Notes: generated from the sequence alone by a model not told the origin. 64,000 nucleotides of DNA from Mesorhizobium loti (GCF_003148495.1 NZ_QGGH01000007.1:211575-275574), one strand, 5' to 3'. Shown: positions 35,428 through 43,224, counted from the first letter of the stretch. Numbers and translations are program-made.

Positions 35428-36846
35428 TTACTCCGCCGCTTCGGCCGTCTCCGTTTGCACCGGCAGTCCCAGCCATTGCCGGCAATCGGCGCGTGCGCGC
35501 GATGTGATGGCGTGGCGCTTGGCGACAGTCTTGTCCTTGCCACGCATGCGTTTGCCCTCGATCTTCGGGGCTTCGACGGGCGGGAACAGGCCGAAATTGA
35601 CATTCATCGGCTGGAAGGAGCGCTTTCCCGGTTCGTCATCGGAGACGATGTGGCCACCGGTGATGTGGTTGAGCAAGGCGCCGAAGGCCGTGGTGAGCGG
35701 CGGCAGCGACGGTGCCTGGCCAAGCCTTTCGGCGGCGGCGAAACGGCCGGCGAGCAGGCCGATCGCAGCACTTTCGACATAGCCTTCGCAGCCGGTGATC
35801 TGGCCGGCAAAACGCAGGCCAGGGCGCGACTTCAGCTGCAGCGAGGCGTCCAGCAAGGTCGGCGAGTTGATGTAGGTGTTGCGGTGCAGGCCGCCGAGGC
35901 GGGCGAAATCGGCGTTTTCGAGACCCGGTATGGTGCGGAACACACGCACCTGCTCGGCATGCTTCAATTTGGTCTGAAAACCGACCATGTTGTAGAGCGT
36001 GCCCAGCGCATTGTCCTGCCGCAGCTGGACTACGGCATAAGCCTTTACCGTCGGATTGTGCGCATTGGTCAGCCCCATTGGCTTCATCGGCCCGTAGCGC
36101 AGGGTCTCGACGCCACGCTCGGCCATGATCTCGATCGGCAGGCAGCCGTCGAAATAGGGCGTGCCTTCCCATTGCTTGAATTCAGTCTTCTGGCCATCGA
36201 CCAGCGCCTGCACGAAGGTTAGGTACTGGTCCTTGTCCATGGGGCAATTGATGTAGTCCTTGCCGGTGCCGCCCGGCCCAACCTTGTCGTAGCGCGACTG
36301 GAACCAGCAGGTATCCATGTCGATTGTGTCGAAATGGACGATAGGCGCGATGGCGTCGAAGAAGGCCAGCGCATCGGCGCCGGTCGCTTCCGCGATCGAC
36401 TGGGCAAGCGAGGGCGCGGTCAGCGGACCCGTGGCGACGATCGCCTGATCCCAATCCGCCGGCGGCAGACCCGGCACTTCCTCGCGCTGGATGGTGATCA
36501 GCGGGTGGGCTTCGAGTTTTTTCGTTACGGCGTCGGCGAATCCGTCGCGGTCGACGGCAAGCGCGCCGCCGGCCGGCACCTGGTTGGCGTCGCCCGCGCT
36601 CATGATCAACGAGCCGGCCAGCCGCATTTCGGCGTGCAACAGGCCGACGGCGTTGTTGTCGGCGTCGTCGGAGCGGAAGGAATTGGAGCAGACCAGCTCG
36701 GCCAGGTTATCGGTCTTGTGGGCATCGGTGCCGCGAACAGGCCGCATTTCATGCAGGATGACGGGAACGCCAGCTTGCGCTGCCTGCCAGGCGGCTTCGG
36801 AGCCGGCGAGGCCGCCGCCGATGATGTGGATGCGATTTTTGCTCAT
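35428..36846 (-). CDS. trmFO: Methylenetetrahydrofolate-tRNA-(uracil-54-C5)-methyltransferase TrmFO
   Basis: 472-residue flavoprotein that makes m5U54 in the tRNA T-loop using methylene-THF. The FAD-binding Rossmann motif is IHIIGGGLAGSEAAWQAA; the family signatures ELVCSNSFRSDDADNNAVGL, INCPMDKDQYLTF and GQITGCEGYVESAAIGLLAG are present. ATG 36846 gives the normal start; the open frame upstream reads into the small-RNA array and is not coding. It ends six bases from the convergent desaturase gene. Confidence 0.94.
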   Translation of the reverse strand: MSKNRIHIIGGGLAGSEAAWQAAQAGVPVILHEMRPVRGTDAHKTDNLAELVCSNSFRSDDADNNAVGLLHAEMRLAGSLIMSAGDANQVPAGGALAVDRDGFADAVTKKLEAHPLITIQREEVPGLPPADWDQAIVATGPLTAPSLAQSIAEATGADALAFFDAIAPIVHFDTIDMDTCWFQSRYDKVGPGGTGKDYINCPMDKDQYLTFVQALVDGQKTEFKQWEGTPYFDGCLPIEIMAERGVETLRYGPMKPMGLTNAHNPTVKAYAVVQLRQDNALGTLYNMVGFQTKLKHAEQVRVFRTIPGLENADFARLGGLHRNTYINSPTLLDASLQLKSRPGLRFAGQITGCEGYVESAAIGLLAGRFAAAERLGQAPSLPPLTTAFGALLNHITGGHIVSDDEPGKRSFQPMNVNFGLFPPVEAPKIEGKRMRGKDKTVAKRHAITSRARADCRQWLGLPVQTETAEAAE

Positions 36847-36931
36847 GAGCGCCGGAATAATCGCTTGGTGCGGCGATTGCAATTGCCGTGCGTGGTGCGG
36901 GGCAAACAGCAGCTCGGGGATCAACCCCTGA

Positions 36932-37050
36932 AAACAACAACACCCGCCGGGGGAGGAGGTCCGGCGGGTGTCGTTTTTGGGGTCAACCCTCGGGAGGAGG
37001 TGAAGGCCGACCGTATTCGCCATCGCCGGGGAGGAGGTCGGCTTTGGCGA
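36932..37050 (-). ncRNA. Anti-SD hairpin small RNA, unit C (distal)
   Basis: Three hairpins on the minus strand, each with loop ACCTCCTCCC (plus-strand motif at 37029-37038, 36992-37001 and 36951-36960). Arms: TCGCCA..GCCG type (37022-37050); 36981-37012, where three plus-strand A-C mismatches become G-U pairs on the minus strand; and a perfect 11-bp stem (36940-36950/36961-36971) followed on the minus strand by TTGTTGTTTT, a possible terminator. The loop is complementary to the Shine-Dalgarno sequence, as in alpha-r14/CcsR 'cuckoo' RNAs. Family membership is inferred from motif, structure and DUF1127 context. Confidence 0.75.
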
Positions 37051-37295
37051 AAACTCTTTCGCTGCATTTACAAGGGGCGAAACCTCTAGGGCAAAATTCG
37101 TTTTGCCCCGGGGAAACAGCGCCCGCCGCGGGAGGAGGTGCGGCGGGCGCCGTTTTGGTGGCCGACCTTCGGGAGGAGGTGAAGGTCGGGCCTACTCGTC
37201 ATCGCCGGGGAGGAGGTCGGCTTTGACGAAAACTCTTTCGCTTTTTTACAAGGGCGAAGCCTCTGGGGCAAAATTCGTTTTGCCCTGGGGAAACA
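37051..37295 (-). repeat. Two homologous spacers between the small-RNA units
   Basis: 37051-37118 and 37230-37295 are about 85% identical to each other. Each contains an 8-bp hairpin GGGCAAAA-TTCG-TTTTGCCC and the stretch AAAACTCTTTCGCT. The unit B RNA lies between them. They may hold processing sites or individual promoters for units B and C. Confidence 0.6.
37119..37229 (-). ncRNA. Anti-SD hairpin small RNA, unit B (middle)
   Basis: The same three-hairpin plan: loops at plus-strand 37208-37217, 37171-37180 and 37130-37139. The distal stem is GCGCCCGCCGC/GCGGCGGGCGC, perfect over 11 bp; relative to unit C, three of its base pairs have changed on both sides. The middle stem is CCGACCTTC/GAAGGTCGG. 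The first hairpin has TCGTCA/TGACGA where unit C has TCGCCA/TGGCGA, another compensated pair. Confidence 0.75.
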
Positions 37296-37405
37296 ACGCC
37301 CGCCGCGGGAGGAGGTGCGGCGGGCGCCGTTTTGGTGGTCAACCCTCGGGAGGAGGTGAAGGTTGACCGGATCCGTCAGGGTCGGGGAGGAGGTCGACCC
37401 TGGCG
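37296..37405 (-). ncRNA. Anti-SD hairpin small RNA, unit A (next to DUF1127)
   Basis: Loops at plus-strand 37385-37394, 37348-37357 and 37307-37316. Stems: CGTCAGGGTCG/CGACCCTGGCG with one non-Watson-Crick pair, GGTCAACCCTC/GAAGGTTGACC with one position that pairs as G-U on the minus strand, and CGCCCGCCGC/GCGGCGGGCG, perfect. The unit begins 10 bases after the stop codon of the second DUF1127 gene, so it is probably released from that mRNA by processing. Confidence 0.75.
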
Positions 37406-37414
37406 AAATTCTGG

Positions 37415-37555
37415 TTAGATCGCCTGGCGGGCGATGATCTTGATTTCGTCGCGGACGATACCGAGGTCATGCAGCTGGCGGTTCGAAAGGCGACCCAACT
37501 CGGTAACCGTCTCGCGATAAACGCGCCAGTTACGATAGTTGCGGATCAGGTTCAT
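37415..37555 (-). CDS. DUF1127 small protein 2
   Basis: 46 residues, starting MNLIRNYRNWRVYRETVTEL and ending GIVRDEIKIIARQAI, an Arg-rich DUF1127 domain (pattern RxxxxELxxLsxreLxDlGI). It is too short for most ORF cut-offs. Proteins of this family (for example CcaF1 of Rhodobacter) are small RNA-binding proteins that affect sRNA maturation and RNA turnover. It is the second of a tandem pair and the immediate upstream neighbour of the anti-SD array, so a joint transcript is likely. TTCGTT-rich leader, SD weak (GAGAACGACA). Confidence 0.88.
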   Translation of the reverse strand: MNLIRNYRNWRVYRETVTELGRLSNRQLHDLGIVRDEIKIIARQAI

Positions 37556-37579
37556 TGTCGTTCTCTTTTTCAAAACTGG

Positions 37580-37601
37580 TTCGGACCATTTGCGGTCCGA
37601 A
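37580..37601 (-). other. Hairpin between the two DUF1127 genes
   Basis: TTCGGACC-ATTTGC-GGTCCGAA, an 8-bp perfect stem, four bases beyond the first DUF1127 stop codon. On the minus strand it is followed by CCAGTTTTGAAAAAGAG. It may be a partial terminator or an RNase processing or stability element. Confidence 0.55.
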
Positions 37602-37604
37602 GAA

Positions 37605-37745
37605 TTAGACCGCCTTGCGAGCGACGTAAGGAATGTCGCTGCGGCTGATGCCGAGGTCGGTCAGTTCACGGTTGCTCAGGCGGCTCAGCTCGGACACGGT
37701 GTCCCTGTAGCGGCGCCAGTTGCGGTAGTTGCGGATCAGGTTCAT
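37605..37745 (-). CDS. DUF1127 small protein 1
   Basis: 46 residues: MNLIRNYRNWRRYRDTVSEL, then SRLSNRELTDLGISRSDIPY and VARKAV. It is a complete DUF1127 domain, sharing about 60% of residues with its downstream tandem copy; the first 11 residues are identical. Predicted cytoplasmic, highly basic. It lies first in the unit, 50 bases from a candidate promoter, and a hairpin separates it from DUF1127 copy 2. A role in RNA binding is inferred from characterised family members. Confidence 0.88.
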   Translation of the reverse strand: MNLIRNYRNWRRYRDTVSELSRLSNRELTDLGISRSDIPYVARKAV

Positions 37746-37798
37746 GGTAGTTCTCGTTTCGTCTTTCTTGCGGATCATTCCGTTTGTGTACGAAGCAT

Positions 37799-37827
37799 AA
37801 ATAGGCGGACCCATATCGATTTAAAAG
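37799..37827 (-). promoter_or_regulatory. Candidate heat-shock-type promoter of the DUF1127/sRNA unit
   Basis: On the minus strand CTTTTAA - 15 bases - CCTATTT, resembling the RpoH pattern (CTTGAAA-N-CCYATNT) with an imperfect -35. It lies 54 bases before the first DUF1127 start codon. An RpoH link would match the stress induction known for related units, but this is only a sequence resemblance. Confidence 0.4.
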
Positions 37828-37981
37828 CGCTATGGCTGCATGGCAGCAATGCAAATTGTGCAATGCAGCATTAACGAGCGTTCACGGACCTGACACAAAG
37901 AAACCCGAATCGGAAAATGCCGTCGCGTCAACGGTTTGACCGGATCGGCTGAAAAAAAGACCAAACTGGGGGAGAAGCGGG

Positions 37982-39100
37982 ATGGCGAGTTATTCGTCGC
38001 GGGTCAGGGCGGATATCGCGCGCTGGCAGCAGGCTGGCCTGATCGACGCCACCATTGCCGATTCCCTGGCGCGCGATGTCGAGGCCAACGAGCGCAAGTC
38101 GCTCAGCTTCGGCTCGATCCTGGCGATGATGGCTGCCTTGCTGTTCGGCGCCGCCATCCTGATTTTCGTCGCCGCCAACTGGGACGCGATCCCGCGGCTG
38201 GCGCGCGTCCTGGCGCTCTTTGCGGTCATCCTTGGCGGCTATGTCGGCGGCGCGCTGTTGAAGACGCGCGACCATGCGGCGATCGGCGAGGCGTTGTGGA
38301 TCGTGGCGGCGGCGGCTTTCGGCGGGTCGATCGCGCTGATCGGCCAGATGTATCATCTGTCCGGCGACGAGGCGTCGGCTCTGGTCACCTGGGGTGCCGG
38401 CACGGCACTCGCGGCTGTGGCGCTGCGTTCGAACCCACTGACCGTGGCTTCGGTCGGCATTGCCGATGCCTGGCTGTTCCTGAAGGGCTTCGATTATTAC
38501 AGCCGTAGCGAATTTCCGCATGCCTTCGTCGTCATGGCGATCGTGCTGTTTGCCGTCTCGTTCTGGACCCGCAGCCAGCCGGCGCGGCACCTGATCATCC
38601 TGTCGGTGCTGTTCTATCTTGTGCTGCTGGTCACCAACCACGACACGCTGCAGGTGGCGATCCCGCTGGTCGTTGCGTCGGCGCTGCTGTTCGCGGCCTC
38701 GGTCTTCGCGCCAGATACGGTTGACAGGATCGTGCAGCTCGGCGGTCGCTTGCCCTTGCACGCGCTGCTCGGCTTCCTCACCGGCCTGGCCATGATCCAG
38801 TTCGAACTGGCTGGCGAGAGCACCTACAACAGCGGTTTCGCCATCGCTTCGGTCGTCGCGCTGGCCGGCATCGTCGCGGCAATCGTGCTGGCAGGACGGG
38901 AGAGCCGTGGTTTGCGCTGGCTTGCCTATGCCGGCTTCGCCTTCGAACTCGCCATCATCTATGTGGTGACGTTGCAATCGATGCTCGATACGGCCGGCTT
39001 CTTCCTTGCCGCCGCGGTGCTGCTCGGGATCCTTGCACTGGTCATCATCCGCGTGGAAAAACGCATGAAGGGCCCAGTTGCCATGGGAGCCACGGCATGA
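37982..39100 (+). CDS. DUF2157 membrane protein
   Basis: 372 residues. A cytoplasmic N-terminal segment (VRADIARWQQAGLIDATIAD) precedes about eleven predicted membrane helices, beginning SILAMMAALLFGAAILIFVA. The N-terminal segment and the first helices, including NWDAIPRLARV, match DUF2157. Function unknown. It is preceded by GGGGGAGAAGCGGG. It overlaps the GDYXXLXY gene by four bases; the two families are regularly found as a pair, suggesting one membrane complex. Confidence 0.85.
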   Translation: MASYSSRVRADIARWQQAGLIDATIADSLARDVEANERKSLSFGSILAMMAALLFGAAILIFVAANWDAIPRLARVLALFAVILGGYVGGALLKTRDHAAIGEALWIVAAAAFGGSIALIGQMYHLSGDEASALVTWGAGTALAAVALRSNPLTVASVGIADAWLFLKGFDYYSRSEFPHAFVVMAIVLFAVSFWTRSQPARHLIILSVLFYLVLLVTNHDTLQVAIPLVVASALLFAASVFAPDTVDRIVQLGGRLPLHALLGFLTGLAMIQFELAGESTYNSGFAIASVVALAGIVAAIVLAGRESRGLRWLAYAGFAFELAIIYVVTLQSMLDTAGFFLAAAVLLGILALVIIRVEKRMKGPVAMGATA

Positions 39101-39681
39101 TGACCGGAAAAAGACTTGTTGTCTCGGCGCTGGTGCTGGCACTTGTCCAGATCGGCTTCCTGAGCTGGATCATCGCCGGCCGCGCGGCGATCCTGCGCAA
39201 CGGCAAGGAAGTGCTGCTGAAGATCGAGCCCGTCGATCCGCGCGACCTCCTGCGCGGCGACTATATTATCCTGGGCTACGAGATTTCGCGCATACCGGCG
39301 AAAATGATCGCCAACATTCCGCCCGACAAACTTTCCAGCGACGACACCTCGATTGTCGTCCGCCTCAAGAAGGGCGCCGACGGCTATTGGCAGCCGACGA
39401 CCGCCTGGTTCGGCAAGGCGCCGATGCCGGCCGCTGCCGACGAAGCCGATATATCAGGCCACGTCGCAGAGGGCTGGGATCTTCGCAGCGAAGGGGCGAC
39501 CATCGCGCCGGACTACGGCATCGAGCGCTTCTATCTGCCGGAAGGCGAGGGGATGGCGATCCAGAACGACATGCGGGTGCGCCCGTTCGGCATCCGCCTT
39601 GCGCTCGCCGGCGACGGCACCGCGCAGATCAAGGCGCTGGTGGACGGCGACAAGACGCTGTTCGAGGAACCGCTTTATTAA
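39097..39681 (+). CDS. GDYXXLXY-domain membrane-anchored protein
   Basis: 194 residues with one N-terminal helix (LVVSALVLALVQIGFLSWII) and the family motif RGDYIILGYEIS in an extracytoplasmic domain. ATG 39097 overlaps the stop of the DUF2157 gene (ATGATGA; ATG 39100 is an alternative). Partner of DUF2157; function unknown. Confidence 0.85.
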   Translation: MMTGKRLVVSALVLALVQIGFLSWIIAGRAAILRNGKEVLLKIEPVDPRDLLRGDYIILGYEISRIPAKMIANIPPDKLSSDDTSIVVRLKKGADGYWQPTTAWFGKAPMPAAADEADISGHVAEGWDLRSEGATIAPDYGIERFYLPEGEGMAIQNDMRVRPFGIRLALAGDGTAQIKALVDGDKTLFEEPLY

Positions 39682-39707
39682 TGTCCTTGTTTGCCGTGGT
39701 GTGAAGC

Positions 39708-41156
39708 ATGCCAGTTACCTTGTCGACGCGTGAGGACATTAACCTCGACACTGTTTTCCGCGTCGCCTGGGAGAAGGACACGGTGGCGATCGGCGAGAAG
39801 GCCCTGCAGCGCATTGCCGAATGCCGCGCCTCATTCCTCAAGCTCATTGAAACCGATCCGCCGCCGGTCATCTATGGCGTCACCACCGCCATGGGGGAGT
39901 TGGCGAGCCGCAAGCTCGAACCTGACGAGCGAGACCGCCATGCGCGCATCAAGGCGTTCGCCGCCGCCACTTCCTTCGGCGATCCCTTGTCGGATCGTGT
40001 GGTCCGGGCAATCGTGCTTGCCCGCCTGACGAACTTCGTCGAGGGCAACGCCGCCACCACGCCGCGCATCGCGCTTGCCGTTGCCGCAATGCTCGATGGT
40101 CGGCCGATGCCAACGGTACCGGCTTCGGGCCAGGGCGGCGCCGGCGAGATCCTTGCGCTCTATCCGCTGTTTGCCGAGCTTACGACGCGCTTCGACCTCG
40201 AGGTAAAGGAACGCGGCTCGCTGATCAACGGCTCGCCCTGCGCTGCCGCTCTGGTGGCTGATGCCGCGCTGGCGGCGCGTCGCCGCATCCGCATGGCGCA
40301 AAAAGTGTTCGCGCTGTCGATCGAGGCGTTTCGCGCGCCGCTCGAACATTATGACGCGGCGCTCGACGCGCTGTGGGGCGATGAGCATGAAGCTGCGGCC
40401 CTGCAGGGGTTGCGGGAATTTCTGGTCGGCGCCGGCGATGGGCGACGCAACTACCAGGCGCCGGTCAGCTACCGCATCGTGCCGCGTGTCCTCGGCCAGG
40501 CGCATCGAGCGTTGTCGACGGCGGAGCAAGCGGCCACCGTGTCGCTGGCCTCGATATCGGACAATCCGGTCTATATCCCGCCCGATGATGGGCATCCGTT
40601 CGGGCGCTGTATCAGCACGGGCGGCTATCACAATGCCATGGCGACGCCGGCGCTGGACGATCTGGCGGCGATATGGGCCGACATCTGCCTGCTCTGCGAT
40701 CGCCACGCCTCAAAACTCCTGAACGGCAAGGTGTCGCTGCTGCCGGATCTCTTGATGGCCGGACGGCACTCAGCCGACAGCGACGGCCACGGCAATGTCG
40801 GCTATGTGCCGATGGCGATCACCGGCTATCTCGAGCAAGCCAAGCTGGGGGCGCAGCGCACCTTCATTCCCGGAACGGAGTCGGCCGGCGCCGGACAGGA
40901 CGATGTCGCCACGACGGCGTTCTTCGCATGGACCAAGGAAGCGACCGCCGGCCGCTGCGTCGATGCCGCCATGGCGATGCTGGCGATGATCGCTTCCCAG
41001 GCGCTGCACGTCACCGAACGCGCGCCACCGCCGGCGCTTCAGGCCTTCGTCGATGAGATCAGAAATATTGTGCCGCCAGTCGGCGACGATCGCGTGCTGG
41101 GGCCGGAGCTGGCACAGCTGGCCGCGTGGTTCACGAGGAGGGTGTTCGAGGCGTAG
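39708..41156 (+). CDS. Histidine/aromatic ammonia-lyase family protein lacking the MIO serine
   Basis: 482 residues with the fumarase/lyase fold: IYGVTTAMGELASRKL at the N-terminus, SLINGSPCAAALVADAAL, QAPVSYRIVPRVLGQAHRAL, SLASISDNPVYIPPDDGH and LEQAKLGAQRTFIPGTESAG. In active lyases an Ala-Ser-Gly triad (GSVGASGDLAPL) cyclises to the MIO cofactor. Here the aligned segment, residues 137-149, is VPASGQGGAGEIL: the serine appears deleted. An upstream ASG (139-141) exists but is out of register. It may be a non-MIO enzyme or an inactive homologue; histidine ammonia-lyase function should not be assumed. Confidence 0.75.
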   Translation: MPVTLSTREDINLDTVFRVAWEKDTVAIGEKALQRIAECRASFLKLIETDPPPVIYGVTTAMGELASRKLEPDERDRHARIKAFAAATSFGDPLSDRVVRAIVLARLTNFVEGNAATTPRIALAVAAMLDGRPMPTVPASGQGGAGEILALYPLFAELTTRFDLEVKERGSLINGSPCAAALVADAALAARRRIRMAQKVFALSIEAFRAPLEHYDAALDALWGDEHEAAALQGLREFLVGAGDGRRNYQAPVSYRIVPRVLGQAHRALSTAEQAATVSLASISDNPVYIPPDDGHPFGRCISTGGYHNAMATPALDDLAAIWADICLLCDRHASKLLNGKVSLLPDLLMAGRHSADSDGHGNVGYVPMAITGYLEQAKLGAQRTFIPGTESAGAGQDDVATTAFFAWTKEATAGRCVDAAMAMLAMIASQALHVTERAPPPALQAFVDEIRNIVPPVGDDRVLGPELAQLAAWFTRRVFEA

Positions 41157-41313
41157 ACGCCGATGCCGGGACGGTCGCGGCCGGCGGCCGTGGTGCGCGC
41201 GAGCGGATGGGGTTCGAACCTGGACCGGTCCTCTTTCGCCAAGGCTTCGGAGGACACTCCTTCGCGCAAAGAGCTTCAGGTGGCCTGCCACCCGAAGCTC
41301 GAAGAGCGAAGGG

Positions 41314-41396
41314 TGGTGCGGGTAGAGGGACTCGAACCCCCACGTTTTCACGCCAGAACCTAAATCTGGTGCGTCTACCAATTCCGCCATACCCGC
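41314..41396 (-). tRNA. tRNA-Leu (anticodon TAG)
   Basis: Minus strand GCGGGTATGGCGGAATTGGT... with acceptor GCGGGTA/TACCCGC, anticodon arm CCAGA-TTTAGGT-TCTGG (anticodon TAG), a variable arm CGTGAAAACGTG, T arm GGGGTTCGAGTCCC, discriminator A and encoded CCA (41314-41316). Its 5' half, 41357-41396, is repeated at 42829-42868. Confidence 0.9.
41357..41396. repeat. Direct repeat, tRNA-Leu half (left copy, within tRNA)
   Basis: 40 bases identical except one position to 42829-42868. It contains the 5' half of the tRNA through the anticodon loop. It forms the left boundary of a 1.43-kb segment and is a candidate attachment site. Confidence 0.75.
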
Positions 41397-41650
41397 CGAT
41401 CTGGTGACCTGTGCCACGTCTATGTCACAAGCCATGACACAAGTTCAAGCGACTAAAGCCAACGGACACAGGGTGTGGGGCTGGTCAGCGTGTCTTGCTC
41501 GACCCATGGCCCAAAGTTTGTTCGAACTGGGGCGCTGACGTCGCCCCCCAGTTTCTATCCATCTTTGAGTTCGTTTCAGGCATTGGCTTTGCCCTGATGG
41601 GCGGGTGGAGCAACAGGCGCTGGCGCGGGGCTTTTGGCAGTGCGAAGCGG

Positions 41651-42718
41651 TTACTTGTCGGTAGCCACCTGCGTCGCCAGCCAGGGCAGCATGACGATTT
41701 TGCCGCCGAACCCGCCAGCGTCGATACGTGTGTGGATATCTTTCGCCGCGGCTAGTGGTTCGCGACCGACAACCATCGGATGAATGGCGCCGTTGCGGAG
41801 CAACTCGAACAAGGCAGCCATGTCAGTCCTAAACTCTTCAGGATGCGACAAGCGGCGGTCTGTGATGCTGTACCAAAGCGCCGTACGGCCACGGAACAGG
41901 AAGCTCAATGCGCCCCATAGCTTCAGGCGTGCCAAACCTAGCCCCGCCGCGATCAAGTTTTCGCGCCCGATCGCCATTGTCTGGGAGCCGTAGCCGATGA
42001 GGGTGCCCCCCGGCGCGAGACAGGCGAATGACCGGTTGAAATGCGCCCCTCCGATGGCATCGAATGCCGCATCGACACCGGCGCCGCCAATCCGCCCAGT
42101 CGTGAGTTTGCGGACCACATCAACGAAGTCGCCAGCCCGATAGTCGACTGCTTTACCGCCAAATCGCTCAACCGCGGCGAGGTTCGCCGCCGAACACGTG
42201 CCGATTGCCTTGAGGCCAAGATGACGCGAGAGATCGAGTAGCGCCGTACCGACCGAGCCTGATGCGCCGATAACGAGAATCGTATCGCCGGGTGATAAGC
42301 GCCGATAGCGCGTGAGCATCTGAAAGGCTGTAAGGTAGGCGAGCGGTATGCAAACGGCCTCTGCCGCATCGACGCCGGCTGGAACCGGCACAAGAAAACG
42401 CGCGGGACGAATCGCATATTGCGCGTAACCACCGACTACGCAGAGATCGGCAACGATTTGCCCCTCACGCGGCAAGACAACGTCGGGACCAGCCTTCTCC
42501 ACAACACCTACGAGGTCGTAGCCGGGAGTAAACGGCAGCGGTCCTTTGAAGTCGGGGTAACGGCCACGCCGAATGAAGCTATCCGTGAAACCGGTTCCGG
42601 CTGCCAGAACCTTGATGCGTACCTCGCCAGCACCCGGATTTGGGATTGTTGGCTCGCTCACCAGTTCCAGGACCTCGGGGCCACCGAAGTGGGATATGCG
42701 AACGTGTTGCCAAGACAT
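41651..42718 (-). CDS. Medium-chain dehydrogenase/quinone oxidoreductase family protein
   Basis: 355 residues. An N-terminal GroES-like domain (ISHFGGPEVLELVSEPTIPN, GYDLVGVVEKAG) is followed by an NAD(P)-binding Rossmann domain (ILVIGASGSVGTALLDLSRH) and GVDAAFDAIGGAHF. The structural and catalytic zinc ligands of alcohol dehydrogenases are absent, so it is a zinc-independent quinone oxidoreductase-type enzyme. ATG 42718 begins MSWQHVRISHFGG; the longer frame upstream reads through the tRNA half-repeat and is spurious. It is the only gene in the segment bounded by the tRNA-Leu half-repeats and was probably acquired with it. Confidence 0.85.
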   Translation of the reverse strand: MSWQHVRISHFGGPEVLELVSEPTIPNPGAGEVRIKVLAAGTGFTDSFIRRGRYPDFKGPLPFTPGYDLVGVVEKAGPDVVLPREGQIVADLCVVGGYAQYAIRPARFLVPVPAGVDAAEAVCIPLAYLTAFQMLTRYRRLSPGDTILVIGASGSVGTALLDLSRHLGLKAIGTCSAANLAAVERFGGKAVDYRAGDFVDVVRKLTTGRIGGAGVDAAFDAIGGAHFNRSFACLAPGGTLIGYGSQTMAIGRENLIAAGLGLARLKLWGALSFLFRGRTALWYSITDRRLSHPEEFRTDMAALFELLRNGAIHPMVVGREPLAAAKDIHTRIDAGGFGGKIVMLPWLATQVATDK

Positions 42719-42828
42719 TGCGGAACCGTAGCACATTCGATTCCATAGGTGATGCCTGATATTGTGCGTCCACCCTCCACGAGGTGTCCGAGCCACCGTG
42801 GCAGCTCCGTAGCGAGCTGGCTGGGGGC

Positions 42829-42868
42829 AACCTAAATCTGGTGCGTCTACCAGTTCCGCCATACCCGC
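42829..42868. repeat. Direct repeat, truncated tRNA-Leu 5' half (right copy)
   Basis: Minus strand GCGGGTATGGCGGAACTGGT through the anticodon loop, then stops matching. It lacks the 3' half and cannot form a tRNA. With 41357-41396 it brackets the oxidoreductase gene. Confidence 0.8.
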
Positions 42869-43224
42869 ATGGACCAGCAATCCCATGTAGCCATCATTCC
42901 GTCGATGTCGGGAACAAGGTTGGGTCAGGGCTAAGATGATGGTTGTTCGCCGAAATGCGAAGACTGTTGAAAATTAGCCCCGCCTGTGACAAAAGGCGTG
43001 TCAAATGTGACGGGACGCGACGATCCGCTTCTACAGGATGTGATAAGAAGTAGGAAAAACAAGAACTTATTCACATTTTGGAACGCAGTTTGGGAGAGTT
43101 TGAGCCGTATTTTCGGTCAAATCGCCAGGTTCCGTACCAAAAGCCATTCCCGGCAAGAATATACCGGCAGGCTGTAAACGGCAGAGGCCGTGGCAGTCTC
43201 ATTGGTGAAAACAAAGGTTTTACG
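42869..43224. other. Leader region of trigger factor
   Basis: About 355 bases without a convincing gene. It contains TGTGACAAAAGGCGTGTCA and ATGTGACGGG repeats near 42985-43015 and a promoter-like AT-rich stretch (AAACAAGAACTTATTCACAT) near 43058-43077. GAAAACAAAGG precedes tig weakly as an SD. Confidence 0.4.

Noticed and set aside
36888..37366. Plus-strand ORFs through the hairpin array reading GRRSGGGEG-type repeats
   Set aside because: The periodicity comes from the RNA hairpins; codon use and the absence of real starts argue against coding. Tandem SD-like GGAGGAGGT sequences are loops, not ribosome sites.
36940..37405. CRISPR array
   Set aside because: Repeats are hairpin units with covarying arms, of unequal spacing and without unique spacers.
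40770..41435. Minus-strand frame containing MAELVDAPDLGSGVKTWGFE
   Set aside because: This is the well-known spurious translation of a tRNA-Leu gene; the frame also lies antisense to the lyase.
42986..43177. 63-codon ORF upstream of tig
   Set aside because: No SD, no family features; it lies in the tig promoter region.
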